DNA of 64,000 bases from Coleophoma eucalyptorum. Taxonomy: Eukaryota > Ascomycota > Leotiomycetes > Helotiales > Dermateaceae. The translations under genes were made by a program, and so were the position numbers. The notes beneath the pieces were generated by a model that was given only the letters and a program-made list of their open reading frames with translations, was not told where the DNA came from and did no database searches. The DNA lies in NCBI GenBank assembly GCA_026120035.1, contig JALRME010000020.1, forward strand, positions 682,001-746,000, written 5' to 3'. The number at the start of each line of letters is the position of its first letter. Position 1 is the stretch's first letter. This document shows, one piece after another, positions 23,326-35,578 of the stretch.

Positions 23326-25119
23326 TTATGTCCAAGACACGGCGTACTTGCTCCTATGCCTGAGCTTATATCCATACTTATAGAATACATAGGGAATAGG
23401 AACCATTAGAATACTGATACAGCCTAGAATAGTAAGTGTCCAATGGGGACCCATGTTATTGTAAAAAGGGACCCCGACAACTGTCATCCCACCAGCTGTC
23501 ATGTACCGAGTGATGGTCACAAAGGTAAGAGCAGAGGCAGCATATACCTCGTATGAGTCGATGAGATACATATATGCCGACATAAAGATGGAGATTAATC
23601 CGTATCCAAAGAGGACTGAAGCCATGATTGGTGACCAGATGCTGATACTAGCCTATAGACGAGTTAGTATAACTCTATGTTGGATACCTTTAAAGAAAAC
23701 TTACGAAATCAGTCCATCCCATCCAAAATAAGGAGATGGGGATAGCTGGCGCCCCGAACATTGCAAACCACAATCGGATTTCAGGGACAAAAGTATGGCT
23801 TTCAAAAGAATCCTTCGTTCTCTTATACACCCAAGGCACTAAAAAGCTGGCGAATAGGATTCCAACGAATATACCAGTGAATATGACGTTTGTCAGACCT
23901 TGGCTAGTCCCATACACCTTTTGAAAAATATGAGGATATCCGTCGAGGAAAGTAAACAGTACAATGTAGAGGACTGTCATGTATAGTGCCATGAGCGCCA
24001 CAATTGGCTCCAAAGCAAATAGCATTGGTCTGGTTAATGCAACCTTTAATCTCGTCCATAGAGTTGTATGAATGATCTCGGCTTCAGATCTGAATCTGTT
24101 ATCGCCTGTCTCGTGTCGAAGGTGCTTTGCTTTCCACTGCAGCAAAAGAGGGGAATACGTCTCAGGCTGGAAGAGAACAACTATGCCCAACACAAGTGCT
24201 GAAATAATAAGTATGATCCATTCGGCCCACCGCCAGCTACCGATATTCACAACGTAACTGCCAATTACAGGCCCGAGGACCGGTCCACCAAAGCCAGGGA
24301 TTGCAAATAATGGGAATGCAAACGTTTTCTCAAGGGAGGACCACATATCGGAGATGGAGCCGCCGGCACAAGTCAGCGGTGTTGCGCCGAAAGCTCCAGC
24401 AAGAAATCGAAACGCAAGTTGTGCCCCGATATTTGGTGCCAACGCGGAGGCCATGATGAAAATCATGTATATAGTCATTGTTGTCATGTAGACAGCATTG
24501 CGCCCAAATGTCTCGGAGAACGGTCCTGCAAATGCAGCCCCGACAGCATACCCAGCAAGGTAAAGCCCTAGATTTCCAAATCATTAGTATCGTGAAATTG
24601 ACGGAACAATTTACAATTACCTATTGTCATTGACTCAACCACGCTGCTAACTCCAAAGTCGGCAGCCGCCTGTGGCAGAATACCAGTATCTGCTGAAGAT
24701 GCAGCCCCTACCACGAATGCAATAGAGGCAACATTGAGTGTTACCAATACTCGGTAAGCTACACTCCAGTTTCGGGGGTTTAAAGGATCACTATCCCCTT
24801 CCCAATTCACCACAAAGACTTTTTCGCCTTTTCCTTCCTTCGTAGTTCGATCCCGAGCATGAATGCCCATTAGAGAATGCCCAAGAGCATCCCGTTTCGA
24901 ATATTGTGTTCGAACAGTTGCAGTCCGTTCTAGTTCTCCGGCAACATTGTCTGCAGAGCATGTGATACTAGACGAAACTGAAGCCATGGGATGATCCCGT
25001 GCTGGAGACTCTGGCGCATGTTGAGCTTGATTTGAGCGGATACCCCCCTTTTCGTGATCTTCCTGAACTTGCTTGCGCGCTGCGAGACTAAGCTTCCGGT
25101 ATTGTATGAATGACTGCAT
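23326..25119 (-). CDS. MFS drug:H+ antiporter-type transporter (DHA1-like)
   Basis: Three exons on the minus strand, 25119-24621, 24567-23705 and 23652-23326, give about 562 residues. A long hydrophilic N-terminus ends in WEGDSDPLNPRNWS, a hallmark immediately before TM1 of fungal DHA1 transporters. About 12 transmembrane segments follow. GPFSETFGRN is the loop 2-3 signature and PGFGGPVLGPVIGSYV is the antiporter motif C in TM5. The protein is expected in the plasma membrane exporting a small toxic or secondary compound, or polyamines. It lies 337 bp downstream of, and co-directional with, the Zn2Cys6 gene at 25457-27912, which is a plausible regulator. The substrate cannot be read from sequence. 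Confidence 0.93.
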
Positions 25120-25456
25120 GGCAGTAAGAAAGACGGCACTTTTCCTCGTGGTGTGCCAAATTTCTTAGCCGAGAACAAGCTTCTGAATGAAAATGAAAGA
25201 TAAAGACCGAAAATTATTTTTCCACCGCGTAGAGTCATAATTATAGACTGGTTTGTAAATTGGTTCCCACACAATGGCATGGCAAGCTATGACGTTCCGG
25301 GCATAAGTCGGTGGAGTGTATGTCTTTGCAACGGGAAGTTATCTGCCGTCGGAGTTTTGCCACCGCCCAAAAAGAAACTTGGTACACAACTTATTCATCA
25401 ATCATTATAAATGCACGAGCTCCGGGTTTTAATTGAATATATTGTGGACCTCTATC

Positions 25457-27912
25457 TTATATGAGATCGCTTCCAAATGTGAGGTCAAGATCATCGAAAG
25501 CAGATCCGTTAAACCCGAAGATAGCATCATATTGAAACCCCATATCATCACAATTCAGATGCATCGGGTGTTCGTTGAGTAAATTACTGTCGCCGATGGT
25601 CATCTCTGATAGCTGTATTCCAGAGCTAGAGGGGCCCGATCCAACCCCGGTCGTTTCCAAGCTAAATGGTAAATGTTGCATTGGAGCTTCTACAGGTGGA
25701 TGCTCCCGTGCAAAAGTCCGTATGATTGCATCAATATCGAGGTTTAAGATCACATCAGATGGTTCACTGAGTGATTCTTCACTGTCAATAATGACCCCCA
25801 AGTGTGTAATTAGTCCATTGATAACACGCATCGCTCTTCTGGGTGACCAACAGTGAGACTGATGGATCTCTAATACATCCACACATCTACGTAGTGCCTT
25901 ATGCGCGTCGGATCCACGCTCTCTTTGAGCGGCGAGACGGACGTGAATCGTCGCACTAACATACGTTGCGTAGGATATAATATACGGCGTCGTTTTCAGA
26001 CAAAACCATCGCTCACAAGTTCGTAAGATGTAATCTATCTCAAAGGCCGCGGCTGAGCACATGGAAAATGCATTCAAGGCAATGGTCGAAGATGCGAAGT
26101 GGAGATGACCCTCTGAAACAAACGGTCGATGGAGTAGAATGATAAGAACGTTGAAGGTTGCTCTGTAAAAACCAAGCAAACATTAGCAAGCTGCTCTGGA
26201 ATGAAGCAAATAGGCACATACATTAAAGCCAGCGTGTGAGGCAGAGGGACTTTAGTGATAGGATCAGTAGGCATGAGGTTCAGATGCTCTGGTAAAGATT
26301 TTCGCCAAGTCTCAAGCTCCTCTTGTAATGATTTGGCCTCTTGAAGTAGGGTGTTACGGTCTCTATATCTACTTTTCTCGGTGTAGAGACTCTGGAGGAT
26401 CTTTTCCATTATAACACTCAATTTACAAGACTCTGTGAAAGTCGAAATACTGTATACTGGCGACATAGGACCTTTCGTTAGTTCTATATAAGAGAGCGGA
26501 TTGAACAGTTCGAGTTCCTCATGATCGTCCATAAATTTCATTGGAAGATTTGTGCTTGATTCTCGAAGACAGGCGGGCCTTCCCTGATATAGTGATTGAA
26601 ATTTATCAATAGCTAGATGGGTATCAGATAGAGCTAGAGGAAGTCAAGAATGCCGAGAACCTACCATACGCAGCCCAAAACACCCTAAGGCGTATCTCCA
26701 GCTCATCCTCCGAAAATCGCTGCTTCAAAGTAGCAGCATCAACATGTATGCCTAGATCAATGATCATGTTGAATGCCATTCCCGCATATAACCAGGACGT
26801 GCTCTTTTCGTCACACCACGAGAAAAGAGCAGTCGACATAATAAGCAATGCTTGTATGGTTGTTATACTGCTGTTACCAAAACTTTTACCAAGCAACTCA
26901 ACGGCTCTTTGACGATATGTCCATCCTGCGGTAAGTCCATCATTTGGATCTCGACGGGTCTCTATTCTAGGGCTGTATTTGCAAGCATGAAAGTAAATTG
27001 CATTCAACAGCAATTTTGAAAAGTATGGTCCAGCACAGGCCATATCGCGCATAAATGCAGTACGATATACAACTGGGCCCAACGATAATTGGCGATTCCA
27101 ATGAATCGAGAGAAGATGCATACCTAGCTCTGGATCAACTCCATCGAAATCGAGTTTGCCAGCGAGAAAATTGACGGTCTCAAGCTGGCGTTGGTTTGCA
27201 GAATCAGCCACTAGTTGACGTTTTACCCAAACATCGGGGACCTTTGTGTCGCCTGAACCACTGTGGCGAATTCCAACTTCGGTGGACTTCTCATCGAAGA
27301 CAGCACTAGTTGGGCCATGATAACAAGACTCCTTATCTGGAGAGAATGTCCGCTGTACGGCTTTAGTATAATTGGAAGGCGACCTGGGAGTAGGCATTTG
27401 TGGTCTTTCTAAGTGAGTTAATGATCTCCTACAGGTCCTGCTAGCTATGTTGCTCGGCTGATTCCGAACTACCTCAAAGGGGCGTTCTGAGGATCTGGTG
27501 CTCGAGGCAGCGTTATGGAGGCTGTTCGTAGTCTCGATTCGCAGTCTCATCTCCGACAAAATTTCTTGTAATTGCCGATTCTCTTGCTCCAATTGGGTAA
27601 TTCGGGCGGTGGAAGGTCTGCAAACTGATATCAATTACGTGCAACGAACAAAAGCCCTGAAGGATACTACTAACCTTGGTCTCTTTGCAAGGTCGGCATA
27701 GACGCAGTCTCTCCCATGTTCCTTGCAATTCCGACACTCAGGCCTCTCATTGTTACATTTCATCTATCGCCAATTAGCCTCTATGCGATTTGTTTGAACC
27801 TAATCCTTCCTCTTTCAATTTCTGGATATACCTTTCGATGCCGACAAAAGTCACATGCCGTAGCGGCACGTCTCTGCCTCCTGACTAGAGGTCCTTCGCT
27901 ACGTGCTGACAT
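25457..27912 (-). CDS. Zn2Cys6 transcription factor with one-base frameshift
   Basis: Minus-strand exons are 27912-27832, 27763-27675, 27617-26665, 26613-26222 and 26162-25457, about 740 codons. The start MSARSEGPL leads into CDFCRHRKMKC and CRNCKEHGRDC (a complete zinc cluster, split by an intron). A coiled coil follows (ITQLEQENRQLQEILSEM), then the Fungal_trans middle homology region (FAAY..IDKFQSLYQG region; LLHRPF). Exon 4 opens with IDKFQSLYQG in one frame, but the conserved continuation (PACLRESSTNLPM) is in another. A run of three T at 26580-26582 (AAA on the coding strand) holds one base too many, and the exon total is not divisible by three. Splicing to an AG further in could bypass it but would delete conserved residues. 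Either a young pseudogene or a sequence error. Confidence 0.8.
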
Positions 27913-28431
27913 ACTCAGTGACGTAAGGATAGCTCGACAACGACGTTTACGATGAAGCTTGTGTTCTGCAGTGAAGACTGTATACTCGATGGAATTAGGC
28001 CTCGCATCCACTTTGTGGATAGATACCAAGAGAGTATTTCGGCTGGCTTGAGGGTTGTAGGTGAGGCAGAAGATAAGTCGGCAAGGGGTTGTTCACGGCA
28101 CAAGACTTACCGCTTTACCGTTCTTTTGCTTACTAATCATGAGCTAGCCAATCGGCAGGCAAAGAGAGCATTTGGGAACGGCCACAAAACGGAATACAGA
28201 TCCCGTCGGATTGGAAGCTCGCCAAACGTCTCATCCATCTATATGCCGTGACAAGAGGTACGTAAGGGTTCGAATTACAAAGGGTAGCTCTCTTGCTAAT
28301 CATGTCTCCTGATGGCTTGGTGAGTAAGTATAAGAACAGCCTCATGGTACGGCGGTAGAAGGCTTCTGTTCATTCATTCATTGTTCATTCTTAACATCTA
28401 CAATTCCTCGTACAATCCGAACATCCTCATC
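27913..28431. promoter_or_regulatory. Shared divergent promoter of regulator and hydrolase
   Basis: 519 bp separates the start codons of the Zn2Cys6 gene (-) and the alpha/beta hydrolase (+). It must hold both promoters. No specific operator was identified. Confidence 0.6.
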
Positions 28432-29418
28432 ATGGCACTAGCAAACCATAAACCACAGATAGATCCCGAGTTGAAAATGCGTCTTGAGAATGTTTCCTTC
28501 CCGGCGATCACGCATGTAACTCCTGAAATTACTGAGATGATGCGCGGTGCAACTTCAACTCCGCGTAGTTACCTAGACGACCTAAAATCTCGAGGAATCT
28601 CTCATAGAGAAGTCCGGATCCCACGAAAAGACGACAGCAGCTTTGAGATAATTCTGTCAATCCTTGAACCAGCAGCAAAATCTGCGAAATCCCGGCCCTG
28701 CATGTACTGGATACACGGTGGTGGTTTCCACTGGGGTGATCGACTTCATACCCTCGAGTTTCCATCCGATGTCATTCTCGAATGTGATGCGGTTTGTGTC
28801 AGCGTAGAGTATGGCCTAGCTCCTGAGCATTCTTTCTCCGTCGCCGTGGAAGATTGCTATACGGGCCTCGAGTGGACTTCTCTGCATATGCAAGAACTAG
28901 GCATTGACCCGAATCGCATGATGGTTGGAGGCATGTCCGCAGGAGGAGGACTTGCTGCTTCATTGACCTTGCTGTGCCGCGACCGTCAAGGACCAGTGAT
29001 ATGTGCGCAGTGCTTGATTTGTCCTGGATTGGATGATCGCTTAAGCACAGTATCGTGCCAACAATTTGTTGAGACTACGGATTTCCTGCCTTGCTCAGCT
29101 TTTGAGGACATATGGAAGTCTTCCCTTCAGAAAAGCAGTAATGGTTCAAACGTTGTCATTACTCCACCAGGCAGGGTTGAAGATCTATCCAAATTGCCAA
29201 CGACGTATCTTGATGTAGGGTCCGTAGAGGTCTTGAGGGATGAAGTTGTAGCATACGCCTCAAAATTGTGGGCGAATGGTGTTCAAGCCGAGCTTCATGT
29301 ATGGGCAGGTGGCTTCCATGGATTCGATATTTTCCTTCCAGATGTTGCCGTTTCGCAAGCTTCCCGGAAGGCCAAGGTAGCATGGGCCAAAAGGATCTTT
29401 GAGAGTAAAAGTTCGTAG
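28432..29418 (+). CDS. Alpha/beta hydrolase, hormone-sensitive-lipase type (fold 3)
   Basis: An intronless gene of 328 residues with the ATG at 28432. Motifs occur in order: the oxyanion-hole HGGGFHWG (about 97-104), the nucleophile elbow GGMSAGGG (about 163-170), an acid in SVEVLRDE (about 263-270) and the catalytic His in GGFHGFD (about 294-300). This is the arylacetamide-deacetylase/HSL family; such enzymes hydrolyse short-chain esters or lactones. There is no signal peptide, so it is probably cytosolic. It is divergently transcribed from a Zn2Cys6 regulator and next to an MFS exporter and an enoyl reductase, which suggests catabolism or detoxification of one small molecule (inference). 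Confidence 0.95.
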   Translation: MALANHKPQIDPELKMRLENVSFPAITHVTPEITEMMRGATSTPRSYLDDLKSRGISHREVRIPRKDDSSFEIILSILEPAAKSAKSRPCMYWIHGGGFHWGDRLHTLEFPSDVILECDAVCVSVEYGLAPEHSFSVAVEDCYTGLEWTSLHMQELGIDPNRMMVGGMSAGGGLAASLTLLCRDRQGPVICAQCLICPGLDDRLSTVSCQQFVETTDFLPCSAFEDIWKSSLQKSSNGSNVVITPPGRVEDLSKLPTTYLDVGSVEVLRDEVVAYASKLWANGVQAELHVWAGGFHGFDIFLPDVAVSQASRKAKVAWAKRIFESKSS

Positions 29419-30447
29419 CTCAAAACTGGATTCGAGGCTGGTAGCTAAAACAGCCTTGGAACTCCTGTGCGATAGAAAGTCCTAGCCTACTTCCACGTAG
29501 AATTTGTATTTTCATACCATATTCTTTGTGCACTTAATTTATCTTGTTGTGTCAGTTCGAAGACATCCTCAGACCATAACCGGGATCATATATTCGCCAG
29601 ATACTGCACCCTATTTTATTGAAAGTGAACGGCTCATATGTAGCACTGCAGTTTTGAGGGGTTGCATGTTGTACCAAAATCGGCCGTTATCATTATTCTC
29701 GGTGATTACTCATCTTCTTGTTCTAGTTGAGCTCAGCAGGGCACGCTGACAGCTCTGATTTATTATTGTGCTGCTTATAGTCACAATGCAAATGATGGAA
29801 CCAGTAACATTCTGCCAACTAAGTGCTAGTGCTGCAGGTTTCAGAAAACCACGGACGAAGTTGACGTTAAGCACATCTGGAAGCCTTTCGAGGAATAATT
29901 AAGTGTATAATATAGCCAAGGATAAGTAATCCATATAGTGACGTCGATTTCCTCACCCGAAAACAAGGTGGGGTTTAGATTTAGTACCGTTCGGTTATTT
30001 AGTCACGTTGAAATACCAATCGTGAAGCAATTGTCTTTTAATTTTCATGATTGTATGTAGAGAGTAGAGGGTATAGATAGCTGTACTCAAAGGGATATTT
30101 GTCACCTTGACCAAAGTTGTGAGATATACATTCCCGTGTATCATAGGCTGGAATCTATGCCATGGTTGGTCCAAAAGCTTGACGACGAATTAGTTAGTAT
30201 TCGTTATCTCTGATTTCTTCGCGTTTCTTTAGTGGGGCGAATAGGCAAAGAAAGGTAAGGCGAGACTCTTTAACTATGCTGGTACTAGTACAGGGGTTGT
30301 ATGATGTAGCTTCGGTGCGGGGTTACAAATAACAGTCTCTCGCAGGTTGCAGCTTCATCAATATTGATTACCACTTTTCATCACTCTTCAAGGACACACA
30401 AATACCCCAGCCTCCCCCCCGCCTCCCCCCGCCTTCAATTTCTAAAC
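29419..30447. other. Intergenic region; C/T-rich leader before the reductase
   Basis: About 1 kb with no gene recognised. The last 60 bp before the reductase ATG are pyrimidine-rich (blocks of C at about 30411-30430), typical of fungal core promoters. Confidence 0.6.
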
Positions 30448-31819
30448 ATGCCTACTGCCACTACAGCAATTGTTCAGCGTAACAAACCGCAGCCGACTTT
30501 GGTCCAGGAAACCTTTGACGTGCCTGATCCAACGCCAACCCAGGTATTAGTCAAAGTCAAAAACTCTTCTTTAAACCCAACTGATGGTAATCACACAACC
30601 CTAATTTTAGATTATAATTAACATTTTTTTTCCAGTGCTAGCCTTTCATGGTGACGCATTCGGAGATGGCGCAGTGCTGGGATGCGATTTTGCTGGCATT
30701 GTAGAACAAGTTGGGTCTGATGTCTCCAGGCTGAAAAAAGGAGACAAGATTGCAGCTTTGATCTGGGGAGGTATGTATGCTGTTTTGATATGTTTTCCAC
30801 GTTTGTCCCTCTTTCTTCTGAGTTCGCGAAATGAACTAGTGCTAATGGTGGCTATGGGTCTTAGGAGAAATCCCTGGCTTAGGTGCATACTCGTGAGATT
30901 TCCTTCACCAGAATTTCTAGTGCAGATGTTGGCTAACACCGAAGTAGAAAATACTGTGTCGCCGAGGAGAGCATTGCTTTCAAAATCCCTGCCGGCTTGG
31001 ATTTTGCGTCTGCATCAACGGTGCCCTTGGCTACAAACACCGCATGGCTTGCTTTGTTCTCGAAGGATTGTTTGAACATTTCAAGGGAAAGCACAAAAGG
31101 CACCCCACTGCTAGTTTGGGGTGGTGCCTGTAAGCTCTCTTGTGCTACGATTACCCATGTGTTATTTTTATTGACTGACAATATTTCCAGCAACTGTGGG
31201 GTCTTACGCTATCCAGATTGCAGCAATTTACGGCTTCAACATTGTCACAACTTGTAGCCCCCACAACACGGAAGCGGTGAAGAAACTTGGAGCAAGCCAT
31301 GTTTTCGACTATAAAGATTCAGAGGTAGTTTCCAAGATCATGAAAGCAGTTCCAGATCTTGTATATGCTTTCGACTGCATTGGCAATGCAACATCGTCCA
31401 CTCTGAGTGGCCAGGCAATTGGAAACAAGAAAGGTGTCATCTGTACCGTTCGACCTGGAAAAGCCAATACTGAAAATGTTCCCTCGAATGTCGATATCAA
31501 AGATGTACTGGTTTTCACAGCATTTTTGAAGCCACATGTCTATAAAAAGGTTTATCACTGGGACGTAAGTTACAGTACTATATTATTATCAAAGCCCAAG
31601 ACGCGGCTGACTTGAGCCTAGACACATCCTGAAGACCATGCTCTTTCGAAAGAGCTCTATGAAAAGATTCCTGAAATGATTGAGAGTGGCAAACTGGTCC
31701 CGCAGCGCCCTCGGCCTATGGGTACCTTGAGTGTCGAAACATTGACCGAAGCCATGCAGCTGATCCGTGACAACAAGGTCTCAAACGAGAAACTTTGCTT
31801 TGAAGTCGCCAACATGTAA
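30448..31819 (+). CDS. Medium-chain dehydrogenase/reductase, trans-enoyl-reductase-like
   Basis: Six exons, 30448-30586, 30636-30770, 30865-30892, 30945-31129, 31191-31564 and 31622-31819, give about 352 residues, the usual size for the stand-alone enoyl reductases (LovC-type) and related zinc-independent quinone reductases. Landmarks are SLNPTD, GCDFAGIVEQVG, GDKIAAL, the NADPH-binding GGASTVGSYAIQ and the substrate-side AFDCIGN. The structural-zinc cysteine cluster of alcohol dehydrogenases is absent. The third exon is only 28 nt. It should reduce an activated C=C bond using NADPH. No polyketide synthase is in the window, so a detoxifying or catabolic reductase is as likely as a biosynthetic one. 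Confidence 0.9.
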
Positions 31820-32525
31820 TCTACACTGAAATGCGCGCATACTCACGAAAAATCGGCATATTCATTTCGTAGAATAATTACAACCATTAGGGAGCGCTCA
31901 AGACTATAGCAGTAAGAAACGATATCAGGTATGAGATATCCACGTGATCAAGCAATTGCGTGCATGTAACGTAAGCCTTATTTGTTTCCTGGTTAGGCTC
32001 TTCTAGAAGTGAGAATTGAGGAACAAATCAGCTGGAGAACTCTTTAAGAGGCATCATCCGGTTCGTTTAAGGACGTAGAGAAATTAGTCCAAATCCTTCT
32101 TTCTCTTCAATGCTGTACCGATCACGAAAGACTGCTCAGTCTAACATACTAAGGGGATTCGGTGTCAAATCCTCTACTTTATTGTACTAGTGACTAGATG
32201 CTACTGGTGTAGTTGCCACCTCTTTATGTATCGGAGGTGGAGTTCCGTAAACCGTCAAAGTTTTGCTTACGCCGCATGCTGTGGCGCTGTTGGACTGCGC
32301 CCCTTACTCACGTCTCCCTCCGTACCGCCAGATCTTACATCTAAACCAAAATGTCCGTCGCTTTTCCTCTACTTTGGTAGCCACAGTTAAGGACCCTTAC
32401 TTCTCAACCAACTACAGGGTGGCGGTGTGATAAAACAGTCCCACGGCGAGCGGGCCATTATACAGGCAGCGAAACCGAAACTCCAAACATTTCTGCCCCA
32501 ATATTAGTACAACTTAAGAAACAAA
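31820..32525. other. Intergenic region
   Basis: About 700 bp between two plus-strand genes. No feature recognised. Confidence 0.6.
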
Positions 32526-34627
32526 ATGGAAGCTCAGCCTTGTCCAAAATTAGGAGAAGAAGGCCTGGAAGAGCGTTCTTCGACTCTGGCTTCCTCTACA
32601 TTTGATTATGACAAAACTGAGCGAGATTATAAATCTTGGTATCTTTCCAGGACCCTCTGTGTAGAGTGCCAGCCAATCTTTCAATACATACCTACATGGG
32701 AGAGTTGTAACCACAACACTATACTGCCGATGAATCACGGAATCTCTGGACTACAATTTTCAGCCCAGCAGTGCCCGATATGCGAGCTATTTCTAGCCGA
32801 TTTCTACAGTAATGGATGTCAGGATATCGATATTCGCCTTTGGGAAGGCGTTGATATAGTGGCATGGCCGGTGCGCTGGCCAAATGCCACTTTAAAAGGT
32901 ATTGGTTTGGACATTAAAGATCCAAGAACGCGCGAAATCAAGAAAATCGCAAGCATAGACTTATTTAAAGCTGGTATTCATCCTTGTTCGTTCAAAGGCT
33001 CTGTCTAACTTACCCATTAGCAATTGGTAGTGGTGATTTCATTAAACCAGCTAGTAGAGCTACAGACAGCCCAACCTCATGGAAAATAGCCAAAAGCTGG
33101 ATGGAAGAGTGTAAAACTTCCCACTCTGCTTGTCAACCAGAATTTATTACAGTGACACTACCCAATCGGCTTATTGACATTGGTATCAATGACAGTGAGC
33201 TCCGGCTTTGTCTATCCAAAGAACTTGCATCGAACACCAAATACGTTACATTGAGTCATTGCTGGGGCTCCAAGCCCTTTCTCACGCTGACAAGAAGCAA
33301 CTTGGAGTCATTTATCAAGCAAATACCATTTGGGCTTTTGAACAAAACTTTTAAAGATGCTATCACCTCTACTCGTCGATTGGGTTTTCGCTATATCTGG
33401 ATCGACTCACTGTGCATCATGCAAGGAGATCATCAAGACTGGTCAAATGAAGCGGCAACTATGGGAAACGTTTATACTAATTCATCTTTGAATTTGGCCG
33501 CGACTGACTCACCCGATGGTGATACTGGATTGTTTTATCAGCGTTTAGATAAGAACATTCTGGGCTGGAGAGTGAGAGTACAACATGAACAACAATCCAA
33601 TGTAGCCTGCGAAACATCTCTTTGGGATTGTGTTCCTACTAAGCAAGGGACATCATTCGACGATAGTATTCTAAACTCTCGCGCCTGGGTCTTCCAAGAA
33701 CGTTTCCTCGCACCCAGGAACCTGAACTTTGGTAAGGATGAGTTGTCTTGGGAGTGCAGAACAAGGAAAGCCCATGAAGCCTCTCCATCCACTCCAGATG
33801 ACTACGCGACCTTGCCTGGCATCAGCACGAACGTAGGAATTACAAATAGTATAGATCAGTGGTCTGACATTGTCCGCCACTATAGCACTGGCAAATTGAC
33901 CGTCGCCTCCGACAAGCTTGTGGCATTGTCAGCCATTGCCAGACTCCTCTCGTCCAAAACCGGGATGGTGTATATCGCTGGAATGTGGAGGGAGGACTTT
34001 ATCTATCAGATGTTATGGCGAACTTATTCTCCGGCTAAAAAGATTGATGCTTACCGTGCTCCATCATGGTCTTGGGTGTCAATTGAAGGCCAAGTCCATT
34101 TACCCAAAACTAAAGGGTATCGCTCAAAACCTCTCGTTACTGTCGAGGAGTATTTTGTGGAGTCTTCCCAGTCCGCTTTCGAAGATTGCCGCGGTGCTTA
34201 CGTCTATCTCAGAACCCGGGGTTTGAAGTCATGTCGTATTTCCAAATTTAATGGGAAGGTAGGGGAAAGAGGGAGCGGATACATAGGGCGATATGTGATT
34301 GAGCTTCCTCAGTCGCCATTGATACCACCAGTCGATGCAAGCCTTCGGCTTGATGTCGAAGGGTTCGATCCTAACGATAAGTTCTATCAGTTAAGTCTCT
34401 TTCGAGGTAATGGTTTGGTTGTGAAGCCAACGGAATCAGGCTCGTTTATCCGAGTTGCATGCTTTGGATCTGGCCCCCAAAGTCGGCTCCCACACGAATT
34501 CCCCGGAGCAGCCAGGGAGGTCCAGAAGGAAATGGAAGAATTGACTGCTGAAGAGCGAGGGGTTCTTGGCGACTCGATTGGCTTGGATGAGCACGGGTTT
34601 CCTCTTTATGTTATTAAACTTATTTAG
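32526..34627 (+). CDS. HET-domain (heterokaryon incompatibility) protein
   Basis: Two exons, 32526-32973 and 33021-34627, give about 684 residues. The HET domain starts near residue 224 (YVTLSHCWG) and continues with DAITSTRRLGFRYIWIDSLC, then NEAATMGNVYTNSSLNLAAT. Further on are SRAWVFQERFLAPR and WEC, the usual block after the domain. The N-terminal region has paired cysteines (CVEC, CPICELF), common in this family and perhaps metal-binding. HET proteins trigger programmed cell death when unlike hyphae fuse; the domain is related to TIR domains. No NLR partner is visible nearby. It appears intact. Confidence 0.94.
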
Positions 34628-35578
34628 AGTTAGGGTGCTCCTTGCTGCTCCGTCTCCCCTACGTTAACTTTGATTACTGCACTAGACCACCATTTGAGAA
34701 GGGATAAAATGGGTACTGGTGCCAATAGTCCCCAGAAAACCATCATCGTTGGATAATCAGGCGAGTAGTGTCCGCCTCATGAAGTACTACATCGGATCTT
34801 CTGGCTGCCGGCCGTTGGCAGCTTTGTAATGCACCCCGCGAATTCCGGATTCACTTGCCTAGGTAATCCGGAGGATATGGAGATTCGGAAGCGATAAGTA
34901 ATATTCGCTGACTAGGGATGCTTTTCTAGCTATAAATGCGCAACCCGAGTTGAAATACACGTCGTAATAGAAGCCAGCATAGTTACTATTATTTCGATGG
35001 AGATCTTCTCTAGAGAATAGAGCTAGAAAAAAGAAGGAATTATTTCGGGATGTTTCCACATGACATCTGTCAACTGCAAGGAGGCTGAAATCGAATTAAA
35101 GGGATAAGGGTCCCAAACTCTACATTCTTCCATATCTGTGGAAAACTTCAAGTCTGTGGAAGGCAGGAAGGAAGGAAGGGAGGACGCCAATGTCCGCTAG
35201 AACAAGACCGTTTTCTTTTGCCTTCCTTTCTTATTCTGCCTGCACCAAGGAAGAGGATAAGCTAACTCGTAAGAATATAGTGTGCAACCATATTCCAGAA
35301 CCCCCTTTCTACTACAAGTGAAGTGGCTATCTAACCACGCCCATGTAATTTGTCTAGAGATGAAGCTTCAAGCCACGTGTGGATGAGCTAGTCTGCATGC
35401 AGCACTCACTTACTTATTGCATGCTTGCTTCCTGCATTTAGCCTAGCTAGGGACTTGCCGCCCCTGTTATATATTCTTTCCCGCCCAGAAAAGAAAGCTG
35501 TTTGAGACCTCTGTGCAAAATTTATGCTTCCACATATGCCTTCACAACGAAGTGCACCGCATTCCGCACCAGAACGAA
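34628..35578. other. Intergenic region
   Basis: About 950 bp, including a short GGAA-type simple repeat at about 35160-35185 and a CCTTCCTTTC counterpart at 35220-35231. No gene recognised. Confidence 0.6.

Noticed and set aside
28255..28330. Possible tRNA-like segment containing GGTTCGAATT
   Set aside because: A T-loop-like string is present but I could not fold a complete cloverleaf.
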